DNA of 64,000 nucleotides, taken from positions 496,001-560,000 of the forward strand of contig JAPQWV010000366.1 in assembly GCA_027422505.1 (NCBI GenBank), written 5' to 3'. Under the pieces are notes generated by a model. That model did not search any database, was not told the origin of the DNA, and saw nothing but the letters and a program-made list of their open reading frames with translations. The position numbers were made by a program, and so were the translations under genes. Position 1 is the first letter of the stretch. Each line of letters opens with the position of its first letter. Shown in pieces: positions 44,132 through 54,609 of this stretch. The DNA comes from Craterostigma plantagineum (taxonomy: Eukaryota; Streptophyta; Magnoliopsida; Lamiales; Linderniaceae).

Positions 44132-47023
44132 TTTTTTATTTTGAAGTGTTTTTGCTATTAATGATGTGGGTTTTTTCTTGGAGGTGTTTGTTCTATATCT
44201 GATGTTGGATCTACATTGGTTTGAGTTATCTCTTTGATTCACTGCTTCTTACCGAACTGTTTATTGCTTTTGGTTTGTTTTGCCAGTTCTCAGTTGTGCT
44301 TGAGAGCTATACCTATACACTTGTTATTGGGATTATCACAACATTGTTGCTTTCTGTATTGTTGTTTCCGAAACTTCGAGTTAGGTAGGCTAAAAGCGGG
44401 CTTCGTTATTCGTCTTCATCGATTTCAAGCTGTCGAAAATCATCGTACGCCATTTGATGAGCAGATCGCATTGTGTGTTGGCTCATTACATTACATTACA
44501 TCCACTTTGGTTTTACTTCCAACCTTCTTGACTGCTTCTTGCTAGGAGATTCTTGCACCCTCATAATACGTATACATACATACGTCCTATTCAATTCTAT
44601 CTCATTCAGTTACAGAGTTTTTTTTTTTTAAAAACAAAATTTCAGAAATTTTACGGTTTACCGGGATGATGCCTAATCAAACATTTGGCGAAATGGAGAG
44701 GTTCAGACAAAGAAGTCCTAGTCCTAATCCTATGGCATTGCCAAACCTTCTCTCAAATCTTTCTGGGACAAACTTATCGGGCTGGAATGGAATTCCTCAC
44801 GAGGTATAATTCGATCACAAAATTGCGCTAATATTATTCATTTCTCATGTTACCATCATCATAAGAGACCCTTTAAGAAAATGTTTGTCTAACGATCACA
44901 ACTGCTAGACTTTTCTATCAAGTTTTTTTTTTTTTTTTCTTTTATCTTTACTTTGACCACTCATCTTCACTCATTGAAGTAACTTATCTCTTTCTTGATT
45001 TACTTTGAAACAACGTTAAATTTGCTGTCTAGTCCTAAAATCATCAATTGCTGCATTGCTATAATACATCGATGCTCTTCAAGTAGACTTAACTCCACAA
45101 CAATGGTGTGGCAACCAAATAGACTCAACACATCCTCGCTCAAAGGACTACAACCTATTAGACTTAGCTGTTAAGAGAAGTTCACACTTTTTTTTATTGA
45201 AAGAAATATATGTACAATGCAGAGATTGAATGGGCCCCACGGAAGGACGATGGACTGGCAAGGAGCGCCAGCAAGTCCGAGTTCTTACACAGTGAAGAGG
45301 ATTCTGAGATTGGACATTCCCGTCGATAGCTATCCTAACGTATGATATTACAGAGCGAATTACTCATATTCTTCATTGCATTTCTTGATCATAGTTCCAT
45401 CTTAGAATATGTATTTATTTTTGCTTTCGTATAGTTCAATTTTGTCGGTCGACTTTTGGGGCCAAGAGGAAATTCGTTGAAGCGAGTGGAAGCTACGACG
45501 GGATGCCGTGTGTTCATCAGAGGCAAAGGCTCTATAAAGGACCCAGACAAGGTGAATCAAAGTTCTATGCTCCTATATTTGTTTCATAAAATTTTGTATT
45601 CGATTTTTGGATATATCATGTGTAGAGCATCTCAAATGGCTATCGTAATTTGCGAAACACTTGATGAGAAGTGTTATTATATTTTTATGGTAACACTATT
45701 CATCAACACTAGTTTTATTTTATTTTATTTTTATTTTTATTTTTATTTTATTAAAATTTGTTTTTAATTCAATAAAATTAAATGAAAGTTATAGGTTAAT
45801 TATAATTTAATTGATTTTGCGTATTAGTTGTTATAATATAATGAAATTTAAGAATTATATGTATGGAATATGTTCTGTGTAGAAAATAGGATAAATGGAG
45901 TAAAAATTAGTGCACAAAACAGAATTGTGGGATGTAGTAAAACCAATGTAGCTCGTTTATTTGTGTAAAATTGATTGTATTGTACTGTGTGTTGGAGGTT
46001 GTCTTAGAGCATCTCCAATCGTACTCTATTTTTGTGTGAAACACAAAATACAGTATGTTTCTATCCCAACGAACTCTGTATTTAACACTACAAAAGTGTT
46101 AATGAACAGTTTAGAGTACTCAGTATCTTTAACACTTAAATAGTGTTATAATTTTTATTTTATTTTTATTTCATATTTAGAACTTATTTTAGAACTTTTG
46201 GTGTAGAACAGAGTTAATGAGATTAAAAATTAGTCTATAATAGAGTTAATAGGTTGGTTTTTAAAGCAAATTTATCCTACAACCCGATCCCATGGTGTCA
46301 AGAAATTCTAAACTCTTTTTCTTTCTACGATTTTTTTAAGGAAGAAAAGCTTAGGGGACGACCAGGATATGAGCACCTTAACGAACAACTGCACATTCTC
46401 ATCGAAGCTGATTTACCCGCTAATATCGTCGACCTCAAATTGAGACAAGCGCAGGAGATTATCGAAGAGCTACTGAAGCCCGTGGTAAGTCTACTCCTTT
46501 TTTTTCCTCTTTCGTCTATAATTATAATTAGTTAACATCCATATTCCATGCCTATATTTCATAGTTAAGTTCTGTTAATTTTAGGGTGCGTTTGGTATGC
46601 GGAATCCAATGCAGAAACGGAAAGGAAAATGTAATGATACGCATCGCATCATCGTACGTTAAGCTCCACGTGTCGTACCATAATAGTTTTTTTTTTTTTC
46701 TTTTCCACGCCGAATTCCATATGCCAAACGCACCCTTAGCGTAAATTATTTTTCTAGGTCCTGAAATTATGGGGGGTGTCATCATATAGACAGTGAACTT
46801 AGGGAGCGGTATTATACAGACTAAATTACATGACTAAAAATAATAAGTAACCCTTAATTTTACTTATATTTAGGATGAGACGCAGGACTACATAAAGAGG
46901 CAACAATTGCGCGAGCTTGCGATGATAAATTCAAATTACAGAGAGGAAAGCCCGGGACCAAGTGGAGGCAGCGTATCGCCGTTTAGTACCAGCGGAATGA
47001 AAAGGGCAAAAACGGGTCGTTGA
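43795..47023 (+). CDS. QUAKING/SPIN1-like STAR family KH-domain RNA-binding protein
   Basis: Seven exons: 43795-43877, 43981-44072, 44646-44803, 45223-45339, 45435-45551, 46341-46484, 46874-47023. All are GT-AG and give an unbroken 286 aa protein. N-terminal [20 protein letters not shown], then the Qua1-like helix [20 protein letters not shown] (dimerisation), then the single KH domain (about residues 145-245) with [20 protein letters not shown], the [11 protein letters not shown] variant of the GxxG loop and [20 protein letters not shown], and a C-terminal [20 protein letters not shown] tail with likely nuclear signal KRAKTGR. Plant members bind RNA in the nucleus; rice SPIN1 affects flowering time. 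Length is usual for the family. Intron 2 holds a TA/T-rich microsatellite and intron 6 a MITE. Confidence 0.9.
44075..44138. repeat. (TA)n followed by poly(T) in KH gene intron 2
   Basis: About 20 TA units run straight into about 24 T residues, starting three bases after the 5' splice site. It may affect splicing efficiency; it is certainly unstable. Confidence 0.9.
46584..46735. mobile_element. Tourist/Harbinger-like MITE in KH gene intron 6
   Basis: 152 bp with ends GGGTGCGTTTGGTATGCGGA and (reverse complement) GGGTGCGTTTGGCATATGGA, flanked by TTA at 46581-46583 and 46736-46738. Same family as 34233-34375; both share the inner CACGTGTCGTACCAT phrase. Confidence 0.8.
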
Positions 47024-47930
47024 AATTATTAAATTGCGTAAAAAAAATAATCTGAATATTTCCTGGAAAAACTGTGACCAACAGTTTACCATGCTCGGCA
47101 TCTCAAGAATATCGCGATAGAGTTCCGTGATAATATATGCTGTTATAACGAATGGCGTAGAAAGGAGTTTTCTCGGTTGATCTCTACTCTACGGTTCGAT
47201 TTTTCTCTTATGTTTATTTCGTATGAAACTGAAGCTGCGAAAAAAGGGTGCTCCACGCCTTAGATGTGGTGTTTCTCGTCGCACATGGTCAGTTTTGCGA
47301 GGTTTAAATTTTTTTTTTTATCAGTAAACTTACCTATTCATTCGATAGATTCTTAATTTAGATCATTGTTGGTGTTATGAATGTGCCCTTTCCTTGTTTT
47401 TGTTTAATTATAGATTAGAAGTGTCCTGTGAAGTAATGTTCCATTGGAGCATATTTTCCTCATCTCATTGCAATTGCAATGAGACACATATGCATATACT
47501 CGGTGTAATGAAATATTTGGTTGTCGTTTGATGTCTTTCGTTTAGCGGTGCAGTAGAAATACGATGAACAAAAGACATCATAAATGAGCCGAGCTTAGAG
47601 CTCATTTTTAGGGTCGAGCTCGTTTACAGGTTCGAGTTCAAGCTTGGAGTTTAGAATATTATCTACGAAATTCTTTGATAGAAAATAATACAAAGAAAGT
47701 ATAAACATGTTAAGCCTTTCAATAACACATGAGTATACAATATATAGAACGCATTACGTACCTAATTTCTTATTACGGAATTTCAATGCAATTGATTCTC
47801 TTTTGCAGTATAAACTACAAACATCAACGTAGCCATTTTCAACTTCTCCTTGTACGTGCTTTCTTCGAATGACAGGAAAATCCCTGAGTTTAGGCAGTAA
47901 TATGCATGTAGAAATAAAAGGTGGAATTAA
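47024..47930. other. KH gene 3' flank, nothing else recognised
   Basis: Presumed 3' UTR followed by AT-rich DNA. No gene supported. Confidence 0.5.
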
Positions 47931-47932
47931 AG

Positions 47933-48299
47933 TTTTAGTCCACAAATATTTGGGTTATGGGTGCTTTTGATCTCCCATATTCCGAGGTTCTACATTTACT
48001 ATGTCACCGATTTTGGATATTTTTTAAAGTAAGAATATATGATATCCTTTTATTCGACTTAACACCTCATGAATAATAATTTTCTTCAACTTAAACGCAA
48101 CAGATTTGACTGACGACCTTAAAAGGAGTTTAAGGTGATGGACGTTCAAATGCGTTTAAGTCGAGGGAGAAAATGAGCTATTATGGTTTAAGTTGACTAA
48201 AATGAAATAATGCGCTCTAGTGTGTTAAATCCCGTCTAAGTTACTACAAAATTGGTGACATTAGGAACTAAAGTAACGTCTCAAAAATTGGGGACAAGG
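47933..48299. repeat. Inverted-repeat element upstream of the KH pseudogene
   Basis: Left part attaaagttttagtccacaa...ttccgaggtt...caccgattttgga and right part aattggtgacattaggaactaaagtaacgtc are roughly inverted. It resembles the element at 52225-52745 (shared ttccgaggt, gattttgga, agtcc/ggact words). It ends one base before the pseudogene ATG. Confidence 0.5.
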
Positions 48300-48844
48300 T
48301 ATGTCTGGTCTGTACAATTCCACAGGGCTCTTAGAAGCACCTCAGATATTGAAAGGTTGGTTAATTATTTCATATCCCTTTTACCAAGATTAATTGTTGA
48401 TAGACGTGTGGAGCTTTAATTGAGATTCTCCTTTGTGTTTCATATTTTCTAAGCGGCTATTACTTGCCTGAGCTCTTGTCCGAGCATCAAAAGCTCGGCC
48501 CTTACACGCAAGTTCTTCCCATTTGTAGCAGATTATTGAATCATAAGGTACGAGTTTTAGTTTATTTTGCTTGCCTTCTAATGGCCTTTGAATCTGTAAG
48601 GATTTTAAGTGATTGGATATGTAGTGACCTAGTAATTCCTAAGCTGTTCTTTACCATGTTTGCCGATGCTTGCAATTGTAGTGGTGTCATTGGTTAATTT
48701 TCCTGTTTTTTTAGGATGAATGGAAAAATTCCCAGGATCTTATTTAGATGGCGCCACTGTCTTTATATATGTTTTGTTTCAGATATATTGATGGCTTCTG
48801 AAACAAGCCAATGAGATAATCGAAGAAGTGCTCAAGGCAGTGGT

Positions 48845-49278
48845 TGTTGTTTTATAATACAGGATATGTGATGTGTATGAGAAGATATAAGAATTTTGGG
48901 GCTGATATATTTTTTTTGTAAAGATCGAAATGAAGAGAATGAAAAAAACTTGGCAACTCTTTTCTATTTCTTCTCTTTTACACGTATAACGCTTCACATT
49001 TTTAGCTCACTCACAATTTACATAGCATGGCACTTTGTGCCTTCTATTTCTTTTCTTCTGCACACGTTCTCTACTACACACATGCATATATGTATAGTAC
49101 ATAGTGGATGAGAAGGATATCACGGCATTGAATACTAGGCATGCGCATATCTTCATTTGGTCTAAGATAAGATATGTTATATGACTTTTCTTTGTTGTGA
49201 TTTTCAAACTTGATCTCTTTTTAATTTCTTCCTTTTTTACTTTTTCTCTTGGTCCCGCTTTGAGATTATTAGCTAACA
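48845..49278 (-). mobile_element. Left LTR (3' LTR) of the gag-KE element, 434 bp
   Basis: Plus-strand ends TGTTGTTTTATAATACAGG and ATTATTAGCTAACA. Preceded by GTGGT. Several short ORFs inside it are mirrored in the other LTR and are not genes. Confidence 0.9.
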
Positions 49279-49311
49279 AATTCCCCCTTAATCTCAAAGC
49301 GCTTGGGTCTT

Positions 49312-51311
49312 TCATCGCTCTTTAAATTTGACCCGCTTTCGTCTGTCGTATGTTGCGGCTCGCCGTTTGGCATCCTTAATTGCCTTCGTAATTATCTCCA
49401 AATTTGTTGTCCAGCCGTACTCGCCAGTTACCGGAAAGCTTGCCGGGTCGGCGACCTTATCGTAGACGACCATCTCTTCTACTTCCTTAGTTTCGTCGTC
49501 TAGCTTCATCTGCTCTTTAGTGATGAAGACCAATTTCCTTTTATCGTATTCTTTCAACTGCACGATTGCATATTCGTCGATCGTATCAACCGCATGCAAA
49601 ACTTCGTAGCACTTCTTCATCTGGCTTTCGAAGTGTAGAGAGCTATCTTTAGCCTTTTCGCTTTCTTTGGTGCTATAATAAATATAGGAATGTTTTTCTT
49701 CCATCTTCGGGACGTAGCCCGCCAGGCGCATCGGCTCGTCGCCAGAATCGGGCGTGTCGAACCCTTCGTACTCTTTCTCATTGTTCACGAGCGCATCGCC
49801 TTTTCTGAATTTATTTGCGACCTTCTCCACGACCTTTACACGGTCTTTGTCGTGCCCAATATCCGTGGGTGTGTCGATTGGATCCTTAGCTCCGGATCGT
49901 TTGGCCTTCCTCGGCATTTCGAGGGTCACCTTCATTGGTGCGTCAGTCGTCTCGTTGGTCATGAGCTCATCGATTTTATTCGGGACCTCCTTCGTGACTT
50001 CTCTGCTATTTTGGTCGATCTCTTTTTCCTTAGTCTTTTGGTTATCCCCCATCAGCTTGGGGACCTCCACGGTCGTCATCGCAATCTCGTCCTTCTCGTC
50101 CGTCTCTAGTTTTCCGGCGAGCATGTACTTCTCGTTGCTTCGAATTTTCAAGATGTTCATGTATTTCTCAAGGCTGTTTCTCGCATTGACCCATTGTTTT
50201 ACCTCCTTTTCTTTCTGGCGTATCTTTTCTTCTTTAATGCGTTCTTTCTCGTTAGGACTGTCCTCTGTAGGTTCTCCAGTCCTCTGCGTCGTGACTTTGC
50301 CGACAACATGTCGCAGGGCCTCCGTCGTGGCTTCATGCCCGACCATCTCGTCACGCTCCTGCGTCTCACCTCGTACGGCTTCTTCAGCCTGCTGGGGAGT
50401 TGGGTTCTTTCTCGTCTCTTTGTCGGCATAATCGCCTTTCTTTGACACCCTCTCGTATGTCTTTATAGTTTTTACGTTCGCCTTGTAGGCATTATCTTTA
50501 GCTTTCTCCGACGACGCATGCATGGCGTCGTCGACCTCGTTTTTCATCTCGTCGGCATTTTTCGATGTATTCACGTGGATCTTCTCGACTTTCTCAGGTG
50601 GTTGTCGGGGCTGCGTCTCTTCAATCGCCTCCTCTTTCTCGGTCTTTGAGGGCTCCTCCTCGTAGGGAGGTTTCGTTGGTGGAGTGGTGGTGGATAATTC
50701 ACGAGTGATATTTTCTTTTATCACTTCAACGGCTGCTTCAGCCTTTTTCTCTTCTTTCACGGCCTTTTCGGCCTTTGGAGAATTTTTCTCCTTTTCTGTG
50801 ACTTCACCGGCATCTTTCTTTGCCGCTCCGCCTTCATTTTCCTTCTCGGCTATAACTGGTGGTTCATTTTTTTCTTTGCATCCACCGATTTAGGCTCATC
50901 AGCGTAGTCTCTGTCACTCTTTCTCTCTACGCCGTGAGGTACGTCTTCTCGTACTGGTTCGTCCTCAACATTCTTCTCGTCCTCCTTCATCATCTCAAGT
51001 TCGCCCTGTTTTTGTGGCTGAACTTGGTTGGTGTAATCAGCATCTTTGTACGCTTTCTCCAATAGTTCCCAGGCTTCCTTGACTTTTCTCGTTGTGCCTA
51101 TCGCTCCGAAACTGGTAAAATCTAACGCTTCGTAGATGATGAGGAGCGCGAGGCCATTTTCTTTGACGGCGGCTCCCAACGTCTTCCGTCGCGACCTTGT
51201 ATACCCCGTCGTATCGGGTGAATATCCATATTCGACTATTTCCCATAAGCCTTGCGATTTGCATAGAGCTTTCATTTCGACGCTCCACCTTGCATAGTTA
51301 TTCTCGGTGAG
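49312..51311 (-). CDS. Gag N-terminal domain fused to long Lys/Glu-rich protein, one frameshift
   Basis: The minus strand codes for about 650 aa in two frames. Part 1 (about 51311-50850) is a copia gag start (UBN2/DUF4219 type): LTENNYARWSVEMKALCKSQ, then GLWEIVEYGY and TRKVKEAWELLEKAYKD. Part 2 (50760-49312, 482 codons, open further upstream in the same frame) is hydrophilic and rich in Lys, Glu, Thr and Asp, with LEA-like and coiled-coil-like segments and a more ordered C-terminus (SYIYYSTKESEK, VYDKVADPASFPVTGEYGW). The parts join at an A homopolymer near 50868; a one-base slip restores one frame. There is no zinc knuckle. The conserved length suggests it served the element, perhaps in RNA packaging. 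An in-frame TAA precedes LTENNY. Confidence 0.65.
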
Positions 51312-51430
51312 TTACGGGATTAACACGTGAGTATATAATATCCGCTTCCACACCATCGGCACCATCGGCTCTGTCGGCTCTGGCGACATCATCGGCTTTG
51401 TTGGCTCTAACGGTTCCGTTGACACCATCG

Positions 51431-51440
51431 GCTCTGATAC
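51431..51440 (-). promoter_or_regulatory. Primer binding site (Met-type) of the gag-KE element
   Basis: On the minus strand GTATCAGAGC lies five bases inside the 5' LTR. It is followed by degenerate tandem copies of CATCGGCTCTG (plus-strand reading) over 51352-51440. Confidence 0.75.
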
Positions 51441-51445
51441 AAATT

Positions 51446-51890
51446 TGTTGTTTTATAATACAGGATATGTGTATGAGAAGATATAAGAATTTTGGGGCTG
51501 ATATATTTTTTTGTAAAGATCGAAATGAAGAGAATGAAAAAAACTTGGCAACTCTTTTCCTATTTCTTCTCTTTTACACGGATAACACTTCACATTTTTA
51601 GCTCACTCACAACTCACATAGCATGGCACTTTGTGCCTTCTATTTCTTTTCTTCTGCACACGTTCTCTACTACACACGTTCTCTACTACACACATGCATA
51701 TATTTATAGTACATAGTGGATGAGAAGGATATCACGGCATTGAATACTACGCATGCGCATATCTTCATTTGGTCTAAGATAAGATATGTTATACGACTTT
51801 TCTTTGTTGTGATTTTCAAACTTGATCTCTTTTTAATTTCTTCCTTTTCTATTTTTTCTCTTGGTCCCGCTTTGGGATTATTAGCTAACA
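51446..51890 (-). mobile_element. Right LTR (5' LTR) of the gag-KE element, 445 bp
   Basis: Same ends as the left LTR; it carries a 17 bp tandem duplication near 51660-51690 that the left copy lacks. Followed by GTGGT. Confidence 0.9.
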
Positions 51891-52224
51891 GTGGTATGTA
51901 TTTATGGGCAGCTGTAATAATCGATCTATAACGCATTTAAACGTTTACGATCATTTCTCGATTCAATTTTCTGCGGTTTAGGACAAGTCCCTGGACTTCA
52001 TAAAGAGATAAGTATTGCAAGAACTCGCAATGCTAAAGTCGAACCGCGTAAGAGAAGACAGCCCGGGGCCAAGCTGTGGAAGCTTATCGCCTTTCAATAG
52101 AAGCGGAATGAAACGCGCAAAAACGGCCGGAAAAAATGAGGGTAAGGATACAAAGGCTACATGGCTAAGAGAAGAAGTTTTCGGCTGAGTTAATTCGTCG
52201 CGTTTTTTGTCGTTTATTTTAGGG

Positions 52225-52745
52225 CTAACGATAACTTAGTCCCCAATGTTTGAGGCATGAGTGTTTCTGGTTCCTCATGTTCCGAGGTGACACTTTTAGT
52301 CCTCAATGTTATCGATTTTGGACTTTTTGGTCACCATCGATTAATTTAATCGCTAATTTAGCCGAAATGTAACACGTGAGAGCCCATGATCTCCTTTCAC
52401 TCGACGTAAAACCTTATAACACATCTTATTCTTCGATTTACACGCACATAAACATAATTATACATCACATTTAGGAAAAGAACGACAACTTGAAATCAGT
52501 TCAAAGTGATACGCAATGATGCTCACATGCGTTTTAGTTGAAGAAGATGATGAGTCGTGAGGTGTTAAGTCAAGTTAAAGGAGGTCATGTGCTATAATGT
52601 GTTAAATCCATCTAAATTAGTGATTACATTAATCGGATGATCAAAACCGTCCAACATCGGTAACAGTTGGGATAAAAAGTGTCACCTCGAAACATGGGGG
52701 ACTATAAACGCTCATGCCTCAAACATTAGGAACTAAAAATGTCGT
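52225..52745. mobile_element. Inverted-repeat MITE downstream of the KH pseudogene
   Basis: Left arm AATGTTTGAGGCATGAGTG...ATGTTCCGAGGTGACACTTTT and right arm its complement (AAAAAGTGTCACCTCGAAACATG...GCTCATGCCTCAAACATT). Arms about 120 bp. The centre is non-coding. Related to 47933-48299. Confidence 0.7.
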
Positions 52746-53018
52746 TCTTCCTTTATTTTATTTGGATAGGTTATAAAATCAGAAGGGAAAACCAGAAAGT
52801 TCCTACATACATCAGATCAGTTTTGCACTTTTGGAAAGACTTACAACTGCATATTCATATTTCATTGATTCTTCTCTTACATCTTCGTCTCTTACGAGTT
52901 TCATTATAGTCGAGACGAGAATGTCCTCATGCTAGTCGACAACACTATATATTATGTACGTTCCCTTTATTATGCGAAGTTTATTGCTGCAATTACAGGG
53001 TTTTTTTCGATTTCGATT
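52746..53018. other. Gap before the phosphatase stop codon
   Basis: Probably contains the 3' UTR of the minus-strand phosphatase gene. Nothing else recognised. Confidence 0.4.
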
Positions 53019-54609
53019 TCAAGGTATGAAATACATGGGATTGGGAAGCTTAAACGTTTGATTTCCCGGGAAATCTCCTTGAAGATCGCTCCACGGATCT
53101 CCGACGTTGCCCAATATTCTGTACCCTTCTTCTTCGACGAGTTGTCTCCTTATTTCAGACTTGAACGCAATTCCATGTTGACCCTTGTATGTTTTGTTCC
53201 TATCGAAACCGCCCCACAACGCCTTAATAAAAGATCGATTCTTTTCTAGGTCGATAGATTATTAAGGCGTACTATTGTTATTACCTTCGTATGAGTCGTT
53301 CGTAGCCGAAAAATCCTTGATTTTGAAGATTTTCGACTGTAGCTTGGCCTAGGGTTTCTTCGTCTCGCCCAGTGATTAGGAACACCTTGATATTCGCATC
53401 TATCAACTTTTCGAACAATCTGAGAACGTCGGGAATTGCCGGGCAAGAGCCTGTAAGGGCCCACGATTTGAATCCCAAGGGATCAAATGGGTCGCACCTG
53501 AGAGAAAAATAAACGAATCGAGGGTTAATTGGATTGCCATGTAATGCACGAACTTCGGTCTATTTGCAGTTATTTCGTGGACAAAAAATTTCGGCATCCT
53601 AATTTTGCGAAGTTCTCCATTTTCAGTGCCGTGGCTGGCGCAGTGAGATGCTCACCTATGGTTTAAGTTGATGCCTCAAAATACTGGGAAGGTCAAAGGT
53701 TCGAATCCGTCCCGGTAATTTTGAGGAGCCTGTCACATATGGCTCGTCCCAATGTGGTTAAAGATGATTGGCGTAGTTTGGAGGCTACTGTGTCAGCCAT
53801 ATAGATTTACTTGACTAGAAAAAAAAAACTTATGTGGTTTCTATTCAATCCCATATCGGATAATTCAACTCAACCGACTCAATTAATAATATACCAATGA
53901 CGCAATTCACCAATTAATTTTACGTTGAAACCCTCAATTTCTTAATGTGGTATGTGAGGCGGGTTTGATTTGTGTATTATCAATGCATGTTCTACTCACC
54001 CCCGTCGCCTAATTCATATGCCTACGTGTTAGACCTTTAAAGTGAAGTGTGGAGATTTTTGTCCTATCCCACATATGATAATTCAACTCACACGATTCAA
54101 TGAATATATCAAAAAAGTAACTTTAACTATCACTGAGCTTAGGTTGAAGCCCTCAATTTTCAGTGCGTGGATAAATCGAAGTGCCCGAGGAAATGAGGAG
54201 TTTTTTGTTTTTTTTCTCCAAACACTCACCCGTAACGCTTTCCTTGGTAATAAATGAGGTTGGAAACGCAAGTGTCGTCCACATTGAAGACCCAGGCGTC
54301 GAGCCCGTCCACGTAACTGCATATGTTTTCCACCGCGTGGCTTAGGTCTCTGCGGTATTGGCCGCCCGTCATGTAGGACTCGACGTGGCCCGAGCACCGA
54401 GCCGGGACGGTTCTCCAAGGTAGTACGTTGTTGGCCTCCACGCCGAGCCGCCAGCTCAGGCAATAGCTCGACTCGGGCTCGGGCTCGTTGGGCCACGACC
54501 ACCAACAGGGTTTTGCTGAATTGACCACCTTTGACCATACGGAAAAGAAAAGGAAGAGAAGGAGCTCCTTCATCTGTTGAAATCGGGCAGACATTATCAT
54601 CATTGTCAT
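53019..54609 (-). CDS. Acid phosphatase/vegetative storage protein, HAD class III-B, motif I altered
   Basis: Three exons on the minus strand: 54609-54230, 53497-53285, 53199-53019, all GT-AG, giving 257 aa from the first ATG or 245 aa from the fourth clustered Met group (54573), which starts a clear signal peptide MKELLLFLFFSVWSKVVNSA. The protein then follows the plant acid phosphatase 1/VSP pattern: YCLSWRLGVEANNVLPWRTV, the motif I block, KRYGCDPFDP, motif II FLITGRDEETLG, motif III KSEIRRQL, motif IV GNVGDPWSDLQG and the C-terminus KLPNPMYFIP. Motif I should be DxDxT but reads NVDDT: the nucleophilic Asp is Asn, while motifs II-IV are intact. The product is therefore probably secreted or vacuolar and likely a storage-type protein with little phosphatase activity. 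Intron 1 (732 bp) holds a SINE. Confidence 0.88.
53631..53828 (+). mobile_element. tRNA-derived SINE in phosphatase intron 1
   Basis: Starts GTGGCTGGCGCAGTGAG (A-box-like TGGCGCAGTGAG at 53636-53647), has a B box GGTTCGAATCC at 53698-53708, and ends in ten A residues at 53819-53828. Length about 198 bp is typical of plant SINEs. It lies on the strand opposite to the gene. Target duplication not clear. Confidence 0.7.
53840..54180. repeat. Two related blocks within phosphatase intron 1
   Basis: The run atcccatatcggataattcaac...gttgaaaccctcaattt (53852-53940) recurs in altered form at about 54066-54162. It looks like an old tandem duplication inside the intron. Confidence 0.55.

Larger units (their letters stand above)
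48845..51890 (-). mobile_element. Non-autonomous copia-type LTR element with gag-KE ORF, 3046 bp
   Basis: Two direct repeats, 48845-49278 and 51446-51890, have TG...CA ends. The element is flanked by GTGGT at 48840-48844 and 51891-51895, a perfect 5 bp target duplication. On the minus strand the right LTR is followed by a Met-type primer site and the left LTR is preceded by a purine tract (attaaggggga). Between them lies one long coding region and no protease, integrase or reverse transcriptase. The LTRs differ at only about ten bases plus a few indels (one is a 17 bp duplication of cgttctctactacacac), so insertion is fairly recent. Confidence 0.9.
48301..52188 (+). pseudogene. Partial tandem duplicate of the KH/QUAKING-like gene
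   Basis: Recognisable exon equivalents: exon 1 (48301-48354, MSGLYNSTGLLEAPQILK), exon 2 (48454-48547, [20 protein letters not shown] and ICSRLLNHK), the end of exon 6 (48800-48842, ANEIIEEVLKAV) and exon 7 (51982-52188, DKSLDFIKR, then SPGPSCGSLSPFNRSGMKRA). Exons 3, 4, 5 and most of 6 are gone, so the KH domain is missing. Exon 7 has an in-frame TAA at 52009-52011. A 3 kb LTR element sits at the exon 6 donor. It lies 1.3 kb behind the intact gene in the same direction, i.e. a tandem duplication that decayed. Confidence 0.85.

Noticed and set aside
44075..44161. Frame ending in an IYIYIY...FFFF stretch
   Set aside because: It is the (TA)n-poly(T) microsatellite of KH intron 2.
49690..50445. 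Open frames of 139 and 225 codons on the plus strand
   Set aside because: They lie opposite the long Lys/Glu-rich frame of the LTR element and their Ser/Phe/Leu-rich translation is what the complement of Lys/Glu codons gives.
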